NCBI RefSeq assembly: GCF_000026225.1
Contig: NC_011740.1
Location: forward strand, 2,976,001-3,040,000
Origin: Escherichia fergusonii ATCC 35469
GTDB taxonomy: Bacteria; Pseudomonadota; Gammaproteobacteria; Enterobacterales; Enterobacteriaceae
Length of the DNA stretch: 64,000 nucleotides
Direction of reading: 5' to 3'
Below are positions 63,733 through 64,000 of the stretch, piece by piece (within the stretch, counting starts at the first letter, position 1; each line of letters opens with the position of its first letter). The notes under the pieces were generated by a model. The model worked only from the letters and a program-made list of their open reading frames with translations, did not search any database and was not told the origin of the DNA. The translations under genes and the position numbers were made by a program.

Positions 63733-64000
63733 TTAAACTTCAATCTCCGCCATGTCGCCTTTTTCCTGTAACCAGTTGCGACGATCTTCTGAACGTTTTT
63801 TCGCCAGAAGCATATCCATGACGGCATCAGTACGCTGATCATCTTCATCATCGATAGTCAACTGCACCAGACGGCGAGTATTCGGATCAAGCGTGGTTTC
63901 GCGCAATTGCATCGGGTTCATTTCCCCCAGACCTTTAAAACGCTGAACGTTCGGCTTGCCTTTCTTGCGTTTTAATTGCTCGAGCACGCCCTCTTTCTCT
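63733..64000 (-). CDS. parE: DNA topoisomerase IV subunit B ParE, C-terminal end (partial)
   Basis: The last 88 or so codons of the ATPase subunit; the frame is open to the window's right edge. Contains FKGLGEMNPMQLRETTLDP, the conserved toprim-domain end shared with GyrB, and the C-terminal DDQRTDAVMDMLL segment. The rest lies outside the window. Confidence 0.96.
   Translation of the reverse strand, partial: EKEGVLEQLKRKKGKPNVQRFKGLGEMNPMQLRETTLDPNTRRLVQLTIDDEDDQRTDAVMDMLLAKKRSEDRRNWLQEKGDMAEIEV

Overview
The window is chromosomal DNA from an Escherichia-type enterobacterium. Gene order follows the E. coli yghJ-parE segment: yghJ(sslE)-pppA-yghG-gspC..M, gss-yghU, hybOABCDEFG, yghW-yghX-yghZ-yqhA-yghA, exbBD, metC-yghB, yqhC/yqhD-dkgA, yqhH-ygiQ, ftsP-plsC-parC, ygiW/qseBC, mdaB-ygiN, and the 3' end of parE. 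It is not K-12. The gsp operon is complete. pitB and the yghRST genes are absent before gss. A C4-dicarboxylate-type transporter sits where I remember K-12 having yqhG. A GntR/dehydrogenase/TRAP operon separates ygiQ from ftsP. ygiS-mqsRA-ygiV and ygiZ are absent around qseBC. Several proteins (QseC, QseB, DkgA, FtsP) differ from remembered K-12 proteins more than within-species variation would suggest. A deep-branching or sister Escherichia lineage is therefore plausible. This is inference from memory, not alignment.

Layout. 1-16433: a type II secretion (T2SS-beta) locus with its M60-like lipoprotein substrate SslE/YghJ, prepilin peptidase, pilotin, and eleven gsp genes that overlap or nearly touch. 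16434-21488: an AT-rich accessory patch. It starts with an unknown lipoprotein followed by two interleaved inverted repeats and an ERIC element. It continues with about 3.3 kb of minus-strand debris that I read as a decayed Rhs C-terminal region. A remnant of the Rhs core with the signature INLYQYVPN is followed by several short toxin 3'-ends, most of them immediately upstream of a small immunity-like ORF, three intact and two broken. 21489-32077: gss, an AraC-type regulator absent from K-12, yghU, and the hydrogenase-2 operon on the minus strand. 32266-47312: core housekeeping and redox genes (yghX, yghZ, yghA, exbBD, metC, yqhD, dkgA, ygiQ) with one inserted anion transporter. 47565-55040: a regulated sugar-acid catabolic operon. 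55254-64000: ftsP, plsC, parC, ygiW, qseBC, mdaB, ygiN and partial parE.

How parts work together. PppA matures the GspG-K pseudopilins, YghG pilots secretin GspD, and the machine exports SslE. HybO/HybC with HybA/HybB form the membrane-bound uptake hydrogenase, and HybD/E/F/G mature it. The GntR regulator probably acts through three TTGGTCTA repeats ahead of an operon whose TRAP transporter imports a sugar acid for three dehydrogenases. The item I rate most worth a second look is the Rhs toxin/immunity graveyard at 17809-21093.
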